The position numbers were made by a program, and so were the translations under genes. This document shows positions 15,409 to 24,071 of a stretch of 34,956 nt of DNA, one piece after another; position 1 is the stretch's first letter, and every line of letters begins with the position of its first letter. The stretch spans positions 1 to 34,956 of the IMG/VR virus record IMGVR_UViG_3300046534_000473. One strand, written 5' to 3'. The notes below the pieces were generated by a model. It was not told the DNA's origin. It ran no database searches and worked only from the letters and a program-made list of their open reading frames with translations. The stretch comes from a virus.

Positions 15409-17176
15409 CGTTGAAACTATTTTTAAGGCAGTTGACAAGCTAACCGCGCCCGTTTCTCGTATGCAGAATTCGATCGGCAAATTTACGCGATCAGCTAGTG
15501 ACGGCTTAGGTCGGTTAAACCGAAGGTTTTCAAAGGTCAGCGACGGGATCAAAAAGGTCGGCCGTAACATGCTGATCGGCGCGGCTGTAATTGGCGGAGC
15601 TATGACCTCCGTGGTTGCCACCGGCGCGCAGTTTGAGCAATCCATAGTTAACGCCTCCGCAAAATTCCCGGAGGGGGTCAAGCGGGGGACAGACGCATTT
15701 AAAGCGCTAGAAGACGCCGCACGCAAGACAGGATCAATCACCGAGTTTACCGCCTCGCAGTCAGCCGAAGCGATTAACTTTTTAGCTATGGCGGGATTTA
15801 ACGCCGAAAACGCGATCGCCGCACTTCCTGGAGTCGTGGATCTTGCGACCGCTTCCTCTCTCGACTTAGGCACCGCGACCGACATCGCGTCGGATTCTCT
15901 CGGCGCTTTTAATCTAATGACGAAAGACTCCGGGCAGTTAGGGCGCAACCTGCAACGCGTTAATGATGTGATCGCCAAGACAGCAACGAGCGCAAATACA
16001 AGCGTGACAGACCTATTTGAAGCCATAAAAGACGGCGGCCCGGTAGCCACTACGGCGGGCGCTTCGCTGGAAACCTTCGCGGCTTTAGCGGGCACGCTAG
16101 CTAACGCCGGTATAAAAGGCAGTCGCGCTGGTACAACTTTAAAAAATACGTTTTTATCAATCGCGGCCCCTAGCAGCGCAGCGGCTAAAATACTAAAGCG
16201 CCTTAGCGTTTCAACGCAAGACGCCGACGGAAACATGCTGGACATAGTGGAGACGTTAGACAGTCTTAACAAAGCCTTAGACGGCTTGGGGACCGCGGAG
16301 CGCTCGGCTATACTTGAGGGGATCTTCGGCAAAATCCCGATTGCAGGCGTTAACGTTCTACTAGCAGCGGGAACCGACCAGCTAAAAGGGTACAGGCGGG
16401 CGCTTGAGGGGGCCGGCGGCGCTTCGGCGGACATGGCGGGTATTATGCGCGACACGTTACAGGGCCGACTAAACAGCCTTAAATCGGCCGTTGAAGGCGT
16501 TTCGATTAGCTTATTTAGCATGACAAACGGGCCGCTAGTAAACGCGATAGAAAAGACTACGGAGTATGTCAGAGCTAACGAAGAGTTAATCGCGACTAAC
16601 ATCGGCGGTTTTTTGGCGAAGGTGATCAACAATTTCGAACTAATCGTTACGCGAATAAAACAGATCGCGATCGGTTTGGCGGTATTCTACGCGCTAAATT
16701 TAGTGTTACAGACGTTCATCGTTATTATGACCGCAGTAAATCTAGTCATGGCGCTAAATCCGATCGGTCTGATCGTGCTTGGCGTGCTAGCCTTGATCGC
16801 GGCGTTTGTCGGCCTAGTGACGTATATTGACGAGATCAGCGAAGGGTTTGAAGGTATGCACCCCGTGCTCCAAGCTCTTTTAGCGCCCTTCGGGCTAATA
16901 ATTAAAGCAATTAAATTTATAAAAGATAACATCGGCGTGATCTCACAGGCGTATGACAAAGTCGCAGGGTTCTTTAGCGACGACGCGGCGGACCAAGTCG
17001 ACGGGCGGACCGGCGCGACTATGGTCACCCCTCAAGATCGGATCGCTCGCAGTATAGAAGAGAGCCGATCTACTAGCTCGGCGGAGGTAACGATCAAAGA
17101 CGATACCGGGCGCGCGGCGGTCACAGGAGGTCGACTGGGAGACGGGATCAACATGATACAATCAGGAGGCTTTTAA
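15392..17176 (+). CDS. Tail tape measure protein, TP901-type
   Basis: 594 residues. It sets tail length and is ejected ahead of the DNA. The conserved tape-measure core is plain: GAQFEQSIVNASAKFPEGV, TGSITEFTASQSAEAINFLAM, DLATASSLDLGTATDI, FNLMTKDSG, KTATSANTSVTDLFEA and GIKGSRAGTTLKNTFL. Hydrophobic membrane-spanning stretches lie at about 425-480 (FYALNLVLQTFIVIMTAVNLV; GLIVLGVLALIAAFVGLV). At roughly 0.15 nm per residue this predicts a tail of about 90 nm. The long antisense open frame across it is a shadow. Confidence 0.92.
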   Translation: MAGRFSVETIFKAVDKLTAPVSRMQNSIGKFTRSASDGLGRLNRRFSKVSDGIKKVGRNMLIGAAVIGGAMTSVVATGAQFEQSIVNASAKFPEGVKRGTDAFKALEDAARKTGSITEFTASQSAEAINFLAMAGFNAENAIAALPGVVDLATASSLDLGTATDIASDSLGAFNLMTKDSGQLGRNLQRVNDVIAKTATSANTSVTDLFEAIKDGGPVATTAGASLETFAALAGTLANAGIKGSRAGTTLKNTFLSIAAPSSAAAKILKRLSVSTQDADGNMLDIVETLDSLNKALDGLGTAERSAILEGIFGKIPIAGVNVLLAAGTDQLKGYRRALEGAGGASADMAGIMRDTLQGRLNSLKSAVEGVSISLFSMTNGPLVNAIEKTTEYVRANEELIATNIGGFLAKVINNFELIVTRIKQIAIGLAVFYALNLVLQTFIVIMTAVNLVMALNPIGLIVLGVLALIAAFVGLVTYIDEISEGFEGMHPVLQALLAPFGLIIKAIKFIKDNIGVISQAYDKVAGFFSDDAADQVDGRTGATMVTPQDRIARSIEESRSTSSAEVTIKDDTGRAAVTGGRLGDGINMIQSGGF

Positions 17177-17178
17177 AT

Positions 17179-17424
17179 ATGGCTAGAGCATTAGTTTTAA
17201 CGAACCCAGAGCAATCTTTGTCAATATCCACCGTCACCGATCTATCGCTTGTTAAGTTCTCTTATTTAAACACGGAAACCCGCGAGCCCATTGTGACAGA
17301 AGTCGAGGTGGTTGTAGCTCGCGACGAGGTTACGAGCGCCCGCGAGGTGCTGCCCGTTTCTGGCCTAGTAAACTTAAATGGCTTCGTATTTTCTACCCTT
17401 TTAAATTCAGTATTGGAGATATAG
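17179..17424 (+). CDS. Unassigned 81-residue tail-region protein
   Basis: A small beta-rich protein starting 2 bases after the tape measure stop with a good AGGAGG site (17164-17169) inside the tape-measure end. It contains SLSISTVTDLSLVKFSYLN and VTEVEVVVARDEV and no Cys, signal peptide or membrane segment. I do not recognise it. Its place before the tailspike suggests either an adaptor for the spike or a small baseplate piece. Confidence 0.5.
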   Translation: MARALVLTNPEQSLSISTVTDLSLVKFSYLNTETREPIVTEVEVVVARDEVTSAREVLPVSGLVNLNGFVFSTLLNSVLEI

Positions 17425-17429
17425 CTCAA

Positions 17430-19277
17430 ATGACTAAAGTAATCTCAACAAACGTTAACACGGCGCAAGAATACCAAGACGCGCTCGAAAAACTTTATCT
17501 TTTCGGAGAATTAACGACAACGGCGTTGATCGCCTCAACTGAGGTTTATCCGGCCTCAACAGTCATAAACACGATCGGGTTTACAGCTAGCGCCGATCTT
17601 GGAAAGGGAGATTGGAAACAAACCGGCCTGGTCGGTCAACCCGTGAGCCGAAGCCCTGCACAACTAGGAGACAACCTTTTAAACGACGGCTTGGGCAATC
17701 AGTGGTCCCTTAAGAGTTACCCTCACAATGTACACATGCTCGGGGCAGTTGGCAACGGGGTCATTAATGACGCGCCCGTGTGGGAGGCATACTTAACCAC
17801 TTACGCGATGTTCGGGTGTAACGGGATAAAGGGTAAAGTTTACGGCGTTGCGGGGGATCTAGTTCTACCGTCTAGGCTAGGTATGAAAGACGCGGAGTTC
17901 TTCCAGCTAACCCCCGCATCTCAAACACGGACACTCTACAGCCCATCTAATTTGCATTGTAATTTTGAAAATGTAGAAGTAAACCGAGGCACTGATAAAA
18001 ACGGCGGTAGCTTAGCGAATAGTGCTGGCTTTTGGATAGTCGGCGGAGTCATTAGGGGTAGAGACATAAGCGCTACGGGTAATGGTTTTGGTTCTGGAAT
18101 GTCTTTCCATTTGTTTGACGATCTAATCATATACAGCCCAGTGGTCTATGATAATTTTGCAGGAGATAGCACAACAGCGGCTTTATCAGACGATGTTTTC
18201 CAAGGATTTTGGTTAAATCGAGGCGAAAAAGCACAGGTTTATGCCCTTTCTGTTAAAAACACTACAGTTGAATGGACAGGACAAGCGCCGACGACGAGAT
18301 TCAACAGAGGTGTCTCTGTAGGTGGTACAAAAGACTTCACGTTCCACGGCGGTATAGTTGACACCGTGGGCCAGGGCTGGGACTTTACAGGGGACCAACA
18401 TACTACTAGATTCAGCGTACTCGGTGCACATGCAAATAACTGTTATTCTTGGGGGTTTAAATCCGCAAACACTGCAACCTTTGGGGCCTACATAGGGTGT
18501 CATACTTACAGAGCGGATTTAGGGGGTTTTGTTGCAAGCGCGCCGGGTGCCGTAGTAGCCAACCCGCCCGAAGAATATACACAAAATATCGTTTACACTA
18601 ACTGCACAGCAACAGAGACCGGCTCCGTAGGTAACTGGGCAGGGCTTGCTACGATTGCGGGCTTTAGAACTGGTAACACCCCGGTATACCCGACGTATCC
18701 TCAGGGTATACAGTGGCTTAACTGTATAGCCAATAGTACAACTGCAGCGTTTGGGTTTTTTAATGAGATAAATAGGAACGCCGCAATTATTAATAACTGG
18801 GTTGAAGAAAGTGGGTGCAAGTCGTTCGGTCACACAGACGCAGCATTCCGTGGACTAAACTGCCCTTATTTAGACCGTAGGACAGCTACAGACCAGCCCA
18901 TACCCTCAGGCACCGCGACAGTAGTATCTTGGGACGATAGTCTATACGACGGATTTAACGGATTAACCTCTGCAACTGTGAATACAATCCGCCGCGACGG
19001 AGTGTATACCGTCAAGGCTAGCGCCGAGTTTGAAGGCGACGCGCTAGGGGTCAGGTCGATCCAACTGTACCTTAACTCGGGAGGAGGCGGTCCTAGAAGG
19101 ACATCAGCACCGAGCGCAAACGGCACTACGGTAGACATTAGTCATACACAAAGGTTTTCCGAAGGTGATACAATTGAAGTATACGTACAGCAAGATAGCG
19201 GCTCAACTTTAGATATAAAGAGCGGACAGACTACATTGACCGTAACCGGCGAGACTCAGGCAGGTCGTTCAGTATAA
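17430..19277 (+). CDS. Tailspike, pectate-lyase-like beta-helix protein
   Basis: 615 residues. The N-terminus has GKGDWKQTG and a SPAQLGDNLLNDGLGNQWSL attachment-type segment, followed by HMLGAVGNGVINDAPVWEAYL, the FGA-GDG-nD motif that opens many phage beta-helix spikes. Residues about 120-490 are strand-rich with repeated N/G turns, as expected for a right-handed beta-helix that binds or cuts surface polysaccharide. The last 115 residues (GVYTVKASAEF, IQLYLNSGGGG, FSEGDTIEVYVQQDSGSTLD) look like a C1q/TNF-type trimer domain. GATC is nearly absent from the helix-coding part (one in 17,900-19,045), unlike the flanking ends. Placement between tape measure and N-like gene is unusual. Whether it is an enzyme is not known. 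Confidence 0.8.
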   Translation: MTKVISTNVNTAQEYQDALEKLYLFGELTTTALIASTEVYPASTVINTIGFTASADLGKGDWKQTGLVGQPVSRSPAQLGDNLLNDGLGNQWSLKSYPHNVHMLGAVGNGVINDAPVWEAYLTTYAMFGCNGIKGKVYGVAGDLVLPSRLGMKDAEFFQLTPASQTRTLYSPSNLHCNFENVEVNRGTDKNGGSLANSAGFWIVGGVIRGRDISATGNGFGSGMSFHLFDDLIIYSPVVYDNFAGDSTTAALSDDVFQGFWLNRGEKAQVYALSVKNTTVEWTGQAPTTRFNRGVSVGGTKDFTFHGGIVDTVGQGWDFTGDQHTTRFSVLGAHANNCYSWGFKSANTATFGAYIGCHTYRADLGGFVASAPGAVVANPPEEYTQNIVYTNCTATETGSVGNWAGLATIAGFRTGNTPVYPTYPQGIQWLNCIANSTTAAFGFFNEINRNAAIINNWVEESGCKSFGHTDAAFRGLNCPYLDRRTATDQPIPSGTATVVSWDDSLYDGFNGLTSATVNTIRRDGVYTVKASAEFEGDALGVRSIQLYLNSGGGGPRRTSAPSANGTTVDISHTQRFSEGDTIEVYVQQDSGSTLDIKSGQTTLTVTGETQAGRSV

Positions 19278-19298
19278 CTACCTTTGATAATTAAACGG

Positions 19299-19331
19299 TT
19301 TAGCGCGGTTGATTTAATTAATCGTGCTAAA
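19299..19331 (+). terminator. Imperfect hairpin after the tailspike gene
   Basis: TTTAGCGCG (19299-19307) pairs with CGTGCTAAA (19323-19331) with one mismatch around an AT-rich loop. It lies 22 bases past the tailspike stop. There is no clear T run, so it is a weak terminator or an mRNA end-stabilising stem. Confidence 0.4.
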
Positions 19332-19363
19332 ATTAAACCAGACTACAAAATGAGGCCAAAATA

Positions 19364-19525
19364 ATGGACACAGTACTTGACGTATTAAATATAATAGCCG
19401 TTGTTATCGCTATCGCATCAATAATAGTGAAACTCACCCCGACCCAAAAAGACGATGCGTTTATGGCTAAGTATAAACCTTACCTTGACTTTTTCGCTCT
19501 GACCCCTAAAGACGCTAAAAAATAA
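19364..19525 (+). CDS. Small single-span membrane protein with KLTPTQKDD motif
   Basis: 53 residues: one membrane helix (VLNIIAVVIAIASIIVKL) and a short tail with TPTQKDDAFMAKYKPYLDFFALTPKDAKK. The combination of a membrane helix, then KLTPT..DD..., then a Leu/Ala/Pro-containing tail is seen in many small phage proteins of unknown role. Some sit near lysis genes, so a holin-like or antiholin role is possible but unproven. It lies between tailspike and DNA-circularisation genes, probably carried with the spike cassette. Confidence 0.7.
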   Translation: MDTVLDVLNIIAVVIAIASIIVKLTPTQKDDAFMAKYKPYLDFFALTPKDAKK

Positions 19526-19551
19526 ACAACATTAAATAACTGGGAGAGACT

Positions 19552-20790
19552 ATGGCGTGGCAGGACCGATTAAACGAAGCAGCGTACACGCCACCCAACG
19601 GCCCACGTCTTGTCTTAAAGTACGAAGAAGTTCGCACGGCTACCGAGCTCCGCGGATCCCGCTTCCAGTTCGCCAACGTTGAGGGGACGTACGTCCAAGG
19701 GACAGGGTCAAGCGGCCGCGAGTTCCCTATGCGCATATATTTCAACGGCGAAGATCACGACACGCAAGCCGCCGCGTTTTTGAGGGCTTTGAGGGACACA
19801 GGCGAGGGCACGCTAGAACACCCGATCGCTGGTCGCGTTCAAGTGGTCCCCCTCGGGCGTATCGTTCAGCGTAACAACTTAGCAACGGCGGCAAATGAAA
19901 GCGCCTTTGAGGTTACTTTCTGGGAGACTATCGGCGCGTTATATCCAAGCAGTCAGAGCGATCCAGCGAGTGACGTTCTCGCGGCGGTCTCAGGGTTTAA
20001 CACTGCAGTCGCAACGGCGTACGAGGGCGACATAAGTCTTGAAACAGGTAGCGAGTTAGCAGAACTAACAAACGAGATAAAAGCGCGGACCGAACAAGTT
20101 AAAAAGTTTTTAACGCCAATCGCAGCCACGGTCGAGAGCGTATCAAATCAATTCGACGACATAGCGGACAGCATAACGGGCGGGATCAATGTCCTCGTAG
20201 GGACACCCCTTACCCTCGCTTTTCAGATAGTTCAGTTAGCCCAGGCCCCCGCTAGAGCCTTCGCGTTATGGCAAGACAAGATCGAAGCTTACGCCAACCT
20301 TGCCGCCAACATAACGACAGCCGGCGCCCGGACCCCGACAGTAGACCGCACCGCTCAAAACTTATTTTTAACCGATGATCTCTACGCAAGCGGAGCGCTT
20401 ACGGGGGTAATCGTTGGCGCAATTAATAACGAGTTTACAACGCAGCCGGACGCTATAGAAGCCGCGCAGGCCATACTCGCACAAGCCGGAACGCTCAACA
20501 CTTGGCGCGAACAAAACTTTGAGGCGCTAGGCGAGACGGACACAGGCGAGAGCTACCAGCAATGGCAGGAAGCCGCGAGCCTTTGCGCGGGCTTTTTGGT
20601 ACAAATAAGCTTTACTCTTGCGCAAGAGCGGATCATTACCACCGAGCGCGACCGTTCGATAGTCGATTTATGCGCCGAGCTATACGGGTCGGTAGACGAC
20701 AAGCTGGATTTTTTTATTAATAGCAACAGCCTTACAGGCGACGAGATCATAGAGATCCCCCGCGGGCGTTCAATTAAGTATTACGTATGA
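19552..20790 (+). CDS. DNA circularisation / baseplate protein, Mu N-like
   Basis: 412 residues of the DNA_circ_N family. The N-terminus reads MAWQDRLNEAAYTPPNG and continues with a beta domain whose strands include FQFANVEGTYVQGTG and REFPMRIYFNGEDHD, followed by HPIAGRVQVVPLGRI and FEVTFWET, all typical of this family. The C-terminal 250 residues are helical. In Mu the N protein forms part of the baseplate hub region and was first named for DNA circularisation. The next start overlaps its stop by 4 bases (ATGA). Confidence 0.85.
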   Translation: MAWQDRLNEAAYTPPNGPRLVLKYEEVRTATELRGSRFQFANVEGTYVQGTGSSGREFPMRIYFNGEDHDTQAAAFLRALRDTGEGTLEHPIAGRVQVVPLGRIVQRNNLATAANESAFEVTFWETIGALYPSSQSDPASDVLAAVSGFNTAVATAYEGDISLETGSELAELTNEIKARTEQVKKFLTPIAATVESVSNQFDDIADSITGGINVLVGTPLTLAFQIVQLAQAPARAFALWQDKIEAYANLAANITTAGARTPTVDRTAQNLFLTDDLYASGALTGVIVGAINNEFTTQPDAIEAAQAILAQAGTLNTWREQNFEALGETDTGESYQQWQEAASLCAGFLVQISFTLAQERIITTERDRSIVDLCAELYGSVDDKLDFFINSNSLTGDEIIEIPRGRSIKYYV

Positions 20791-22001
20791 TCACGGTAAA
20801 GGGTGACACGTTCGAAAGCCTAAGCCGGCGCGCGTACGGGTCGGAGTCGGGAGCCGCTCAGATACGCAAGGCAAATCCGGGATATACCTCGCCGTTTTTA
20901 GCCGGCGTTCAAGTTTACATACCACCACAGATCGGCGCACCAACTAACCGACCGCAGCGAACGACCGGCGATCAAGTCGTCGTTATAGTTGGCGGGGTTA
21001 AGTTTCAGTATTGGAACGAGATTTTAATAACCCGGTCTATTGACGCGCCGCCCGCGATTGAACTTTTGGCAGTATGGGAGCCAAGCAACAAAGAGATCCG
21101 CGACGTTTTCCGGCCTTTCAGCTTTAAGCCGATCGACGTATTCTTAGGTGATAAGAAACTATTCACCGGTGACATGGCCACGGCAACCCCGAGCACCCGA
21201 AACGACGGGAGCACGATCACCGCTTCGGCGCAAGGCAAAACGGCGATCCTCAGCGATTGCACGCCGCCCGCGTCCGCCTACCCCCTTTCGTTTACCGGTG
21301 ACACCCTCGAAACTATCGCGGCCGCGCTAATCCCAACACTAGGGGTCGCGGTGCGGTTTGAAGCCAGCGCGGGCGCACCATTTAAGCAGATTGACGTCTT
21401 AACGGGCGATCGGGTTATGCCCCTAATCGTTAAACTAGCAAAACAACAGGGCCTTGTAATTGGCGAGACGGTAGACGGCGCGGCGTTGTTTACTAAAGCG
21501 GACAGCACAGCGGCACCAGTCGCGGTACTCTCAGCCGACGCGCCGCCTGTACTACAGATCGACGCCAAGTTCAACCCACAAAATTATTACAGCCACATTA
21601 CCGCGATCGCTCCGACTATTGTCGGACTCAAAGGCGAGCAGGTTACAGTTAAAAACCCGTATTTAACCAACATTTTGAGGCCATACACTTTTGAAGCGGA
21701 TGACAGCGGCAACGAAACCTTGCAGGAAATAGCCGAAGCGAAAGCGGGGAGAATGTTCGCGAATATGGTCTCGTGGTCGGTGAAGCTTGCGACATGGTAC
21801 AAGCCGGACGGATCAACATGGCAGCCGGGCGAGCGTGTAAAGTTGTCAGGCGATACGGCGATGATATACAAGCCTACCATTTTTTTAATACGGTCCGTAA
21901 CACTTGCACAGAACGAAAGCAGCCGGTCCGCAACGCTTGAACTAGTTTTACCTGGCGGCTTTGCTGGGACTATACCGGAGGCACTACCGTGGGACGAATA
22001 G
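20787..22001 (+). CDS. Baseplate hub protein, Mu gp44/P-like, with N-terminal LysM/X-type domain
   Basis: 404 residues. Residues 1-48 form a LysM/tail-protein-X module (VKGDTFESLSRRAYG, IRKANPGY, GVQVYIPPQIG). The rest is a gp27-type hub as in Mu P: FRPFSFKPIDVFLGDKKLFTG, TASAQGKTAILSDCT, QQGLVIGETVDGAALF, a helical AEAKAGRMFANMV and a closing WQPGERVKLSGD with IRSVTLAQNESSRSATLEL. In P2-like phages the X module is a separate gene. Here it is fused to the hub, which could tie it to peptidoglycan or the tube. The gene overlaps both neighbours. Confidence 0.85.
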   Translation: MITVKGDTFESLSRRAYGSESGAAQIRKANPGYTSPFLAGVQVYIPPQIGAPTNRPQRTTGDQVVVIVGGVKFQYWNEILITRSIDAPPAIELLAVWEPSNKEIRDVFRPFSFKPIDVFLGDKKLFTGDMATATPSTRNDGSTITASAQGKTAILSDCTPPASAYPLSFTGDTLETIAAALIPTLGVAVRFEASAGAPFKQIDVLTGDRVMPLIVKLAKQQGLVIGETVDGAALFTKADSTAAPVAVLSADAPPVLQIDAKFNPQNYYSHITAIAPTIVGLKGEQVTVKNPYLTNILRPYTFEADDSGNETLQEIAEAKAGRMFANMVSWSVKLATWYKPDGSTWQPGERVKLSGDTAMIYKPTIFLIRSVTLAQNESSRSATLELVLPGGFAGTIPEALPWDE

Positions 22002-22495
22002 GTAAGGTTTTAAGCTGGGTAGCAAAAGCCTTGACCGGAGATGTCCGACATGACGTCGGCGGCGGCTCAGTTCATAATAGCCAGCTTTTCAGCGATAGCG
22101 GAACCGACGCCCCGCCGATGGCCGCCGATTACGTCTACGCGGGCGAGACACAAAGCCGGAACCGGTCCGCGGTTGTTGGCTCGGTAGACGGTAAGAACGC
22201 CAGCGAAGCAACCCCAGGTGAGCGCAGGACATATGCGCGCGACACGGCCGGAGCGATCGTAGTAACGTTGCATTTAAAAGCGAACGGCTCGGCTAGACTT
22301 TTCAACGGAAACGGGTATATTGAGTTAAAAGCAAACGGCGAGATTGAAGCTAACGGGGCTAAGATCACGACAGACGGCGACGTAGTAACAGCGGACGGCG
22401 TAAGCCTTAACAATCACAAGAACCTCGCAGGCTCCGAGCTTTTCGACAGCTCAGGGAGTCCAGTTACCGGTAAAAGTGGAGCACCCGAGCAATGA
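21989..22495 (+). CDS. Baseplate spike protein, Mu gp45 / P2 gpV-like
   Basis: 168 residues: an N-terminal OB-like part, then GAIVVTLHLKANGSARLFNGNGYIELKANGEIEANGAKITTDGDVVTADGVSLNNHKN in outline, that is, short repeated strand-and-Gly steps of an intertwined spike beta-helix with a VSLNNH end like the metal-binding tip of gpV/gp45 proteins. It should form the trimeric needle that first pierces the outer membrane. It overlaps the hub gene by 13 bases and the next gene by 4. Confidence 0.85.
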   Translation: MGRIGKVLSWVAKALTGDVRHDVGGGSVHNSQLFSDSGTDAPPMAADYVYAGETQSRNRSAVVGSVDGKNASEATPGERRTYARDTAGAIVVTLHLKANGSARLFNGNGYIELKANGEIEANGAKITTDGDVVTADGVSLNNHKNLAGSELFDSSGSPVTGKSGAPEQ

Positions 22496-22893
22496 CAGAT
22501 GTTTTAATACAACAGACTAACAACGAAGGCGATATCGAATGCGTCGGGGGTGTTGTGACGTTAACCGGCGGCTTTGAGTCGGCCGTTTATTTGTCATTAT
22601 TTGGAGGACCCTCCCAGTGGTGGGGGAACTTATTAGAGACAGACCCCTCCAGGCAGTACGACGGAGAGACTGAAAAAGCTCTGAATGGAGTCCCGGCCAC
22701 TCCGGCAAACCTCCGCAAAATTGAGCAAGCCGCACAGCGCGATCTCTCTTGGCTAATAACAACGAAAGCGGCTAACACAGTTAGCGTATATGCTTCAATG
22801 CCGGGCGTAAATAAAATCAATTTTTTGATCTCGATCTCCGCGGTCGGCCTTGAATCACAATTCGAATTTACTGAGAACTGGAAATGGCAATAG
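22492..22893 (+). CDS. Baseplate protein, Mu gp46-like
   Basis: 133 residues of the GP46/gp25-like type: a start with MTDVLIQQTNNEGDIECVGG and GGFESAVYLSLFGG, then QWWGNLLE, and a conserved TPANLRKIEQAAQRDLSWL helix. Such proteins join the sheath to the baseplate wedge. The gene sits in strict Mu order between spike and J-type wedge, overlapping the next start by 10 bases. Confidence 0.85.
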   Translation: MTDVLIQQTNNEGDIECVGGVVTLTGGFESAVYLSLFGGPSQWWGNLLETDPSRQYDGETEKALNGVPATPANLRKIEQAAQRDLSWLITTKAANTVSVYASMPGVNKINFLISISAVGLESQFEFTENWKWQ

Positions 22894-24071
22894 TCACACA
22901 AACAACAGCGCAGATCAGCGACAACATAGTCGCACAGCTTGAAGCCTCTCTAGGCCAAGCCGTGCCCCTATTGCCTCGCGCGTTTATCCGCGTTCTAACT
23001 AAAGCGATCGCGGGGGTATTCGTGATCCTTTATAAATACGGCGGCTTTGTCGGGCTAATGCAGGTCGTGAAATACGCGCCGTACGCAGAGACCACGATCA
23101 ACGGTCGGAAATTTTCGCCGCTTATCGAGTGGGGTGTCCTTTCGGGCATAGGCTACCCGTCGACAGCAACGCGCGCAGAACTACAAATAACGATACCGGT
23201 GGCAATAGGGGGCGAAACAATACAAGCCGGTGAGACGCTATACAGCGCCGTGAACGGGTACACGTATGCGACGACTTCCGCGGTTGTTTTGTCCACGCCT
23301 TCCGTTGTTGTGAATATTCGCGCGATCGGTGATCCTAACGGCACAGGTGGAAAAGGCACGGAGGGCAACATTCCGATCGCCTCAACGCTCAAATTCACGA
23401 ATACGGGCCTAGAGGTCACAGTAGCGGCCGAGGTCACAGTAGCAGCGGACGCGGAGAGCGAAGTGCTCTACCGCCAGCGCGTCGTCTCTAGGTTTAGCGC
23501 GCCGCCTCAAGGGGGGGCGTACTCAGATTATAGAATTTGGGCGACAAGCGTCGCGGGAATATCGAACGCGTACCCTTACACGGGCGCCACCGCCGGAACG
23601 GTTTCCGTTTACGCGGAAGCAACGGCCGCAAGCAGTGGAAGCGCGGATGGTATTCCAACAAGCGGGCAACTTTTAGCAGTCTCGGAAGCGATCGAACTAG
23701 ATAGCGGGGGCATCTCAAGCCGCAGACCGATCGGGTCTTTGGTGACGGTCTCCGCGATCTCGCGCACGTCTTTTGACGTGACGGTGACAGGTTTAAGTGT
23801 AACCGGGTCACAGGCAGACGTAGAAGACCAGATCAGCGCGGCGCTTTTAACGTATTTTGCAAGCCGCGCTCCATATATTATCGGACTTGATACGCAAGGC
23901 AGGTCGGACCGTGTGACGTCTACGGCGATCGGCGGCGTAGTGGACGATGTCGTTTCGGCGGCTAACGGCATATTTACAAACGTTGTCACTACCGAGGGAG
24001 GATCGGCGGTAGCGCTCTACACTTTAGGCCAGGGCGAAAAAGCTAAACTCGGGACAGTGACCTACGCATGA
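22884..24071 (+). CDS. Baseplate wedge protein, gpJ / Mu gp47 family
   Basis: 395 residues. It has the Baseplate_J pattern: an N-terminal helix, LIEWGVLSGIGYPSTATRAE, a core with GETIQAGETLYSAVNGYTYAT, GTGGKGTEGNIPIAST, SEVLYRQRVVSRFSAPPQGG followed by YRIWATSVAGISNAYPY, and a ferredoxin-like C-terminal domain. This is the main wedge part that triggers sheath contraction. It overlaps gp46 before it and gp48 after it (ATGA). Confidence 0.92.
   Translation: MAIVTQTTAQISDNIVAQLEASLGQAVPLLPRAFIRVLTKAIAGVFVILYKYGGFVGLMQVVKYAPYAETTINGRKFSPLIEWGVLSGIGYPSTATRAELQITIPVAIGGETIQAGETLYSAVNGYTYATTSAVVLSTPSVVVNIRAIGDPNGTGGKGTEGNIPIASTLKFTNTGLEVTVAAEVTVAADAESEVLYRQRVVSRFSAPPQGGAYSDYRIWATSVAGISNAYPYTGATAGTVSVYAEATAASSGSADGIPTSGQLLAVSEAIELDSGGISSRRPIGSLVTVSAISRTSFDVTVTGLSVTGSQADVEDQISAALLTYFASRAPYIIGLDTQGRSDRVTSTAIGGVVDDVVSAANGIFTNVVTTEGGSAVALYTLGQGEKAKLGTVTYA

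Noticed and set aside
15364-16632. A 422-codon antisense open frame across the tape measure gene
   Set aside because: It mirrors the tape-measure gene, whose motifs are clear. Its translation is Ser/Pro/Ala-rich with no domain and no ribosome-binding site: a shadow frame.
17430-19277. Diversity-generating retroelement target in the tailspike
   Set aside because: No reverse transcriptase or template-repeat copy was seen in the window.
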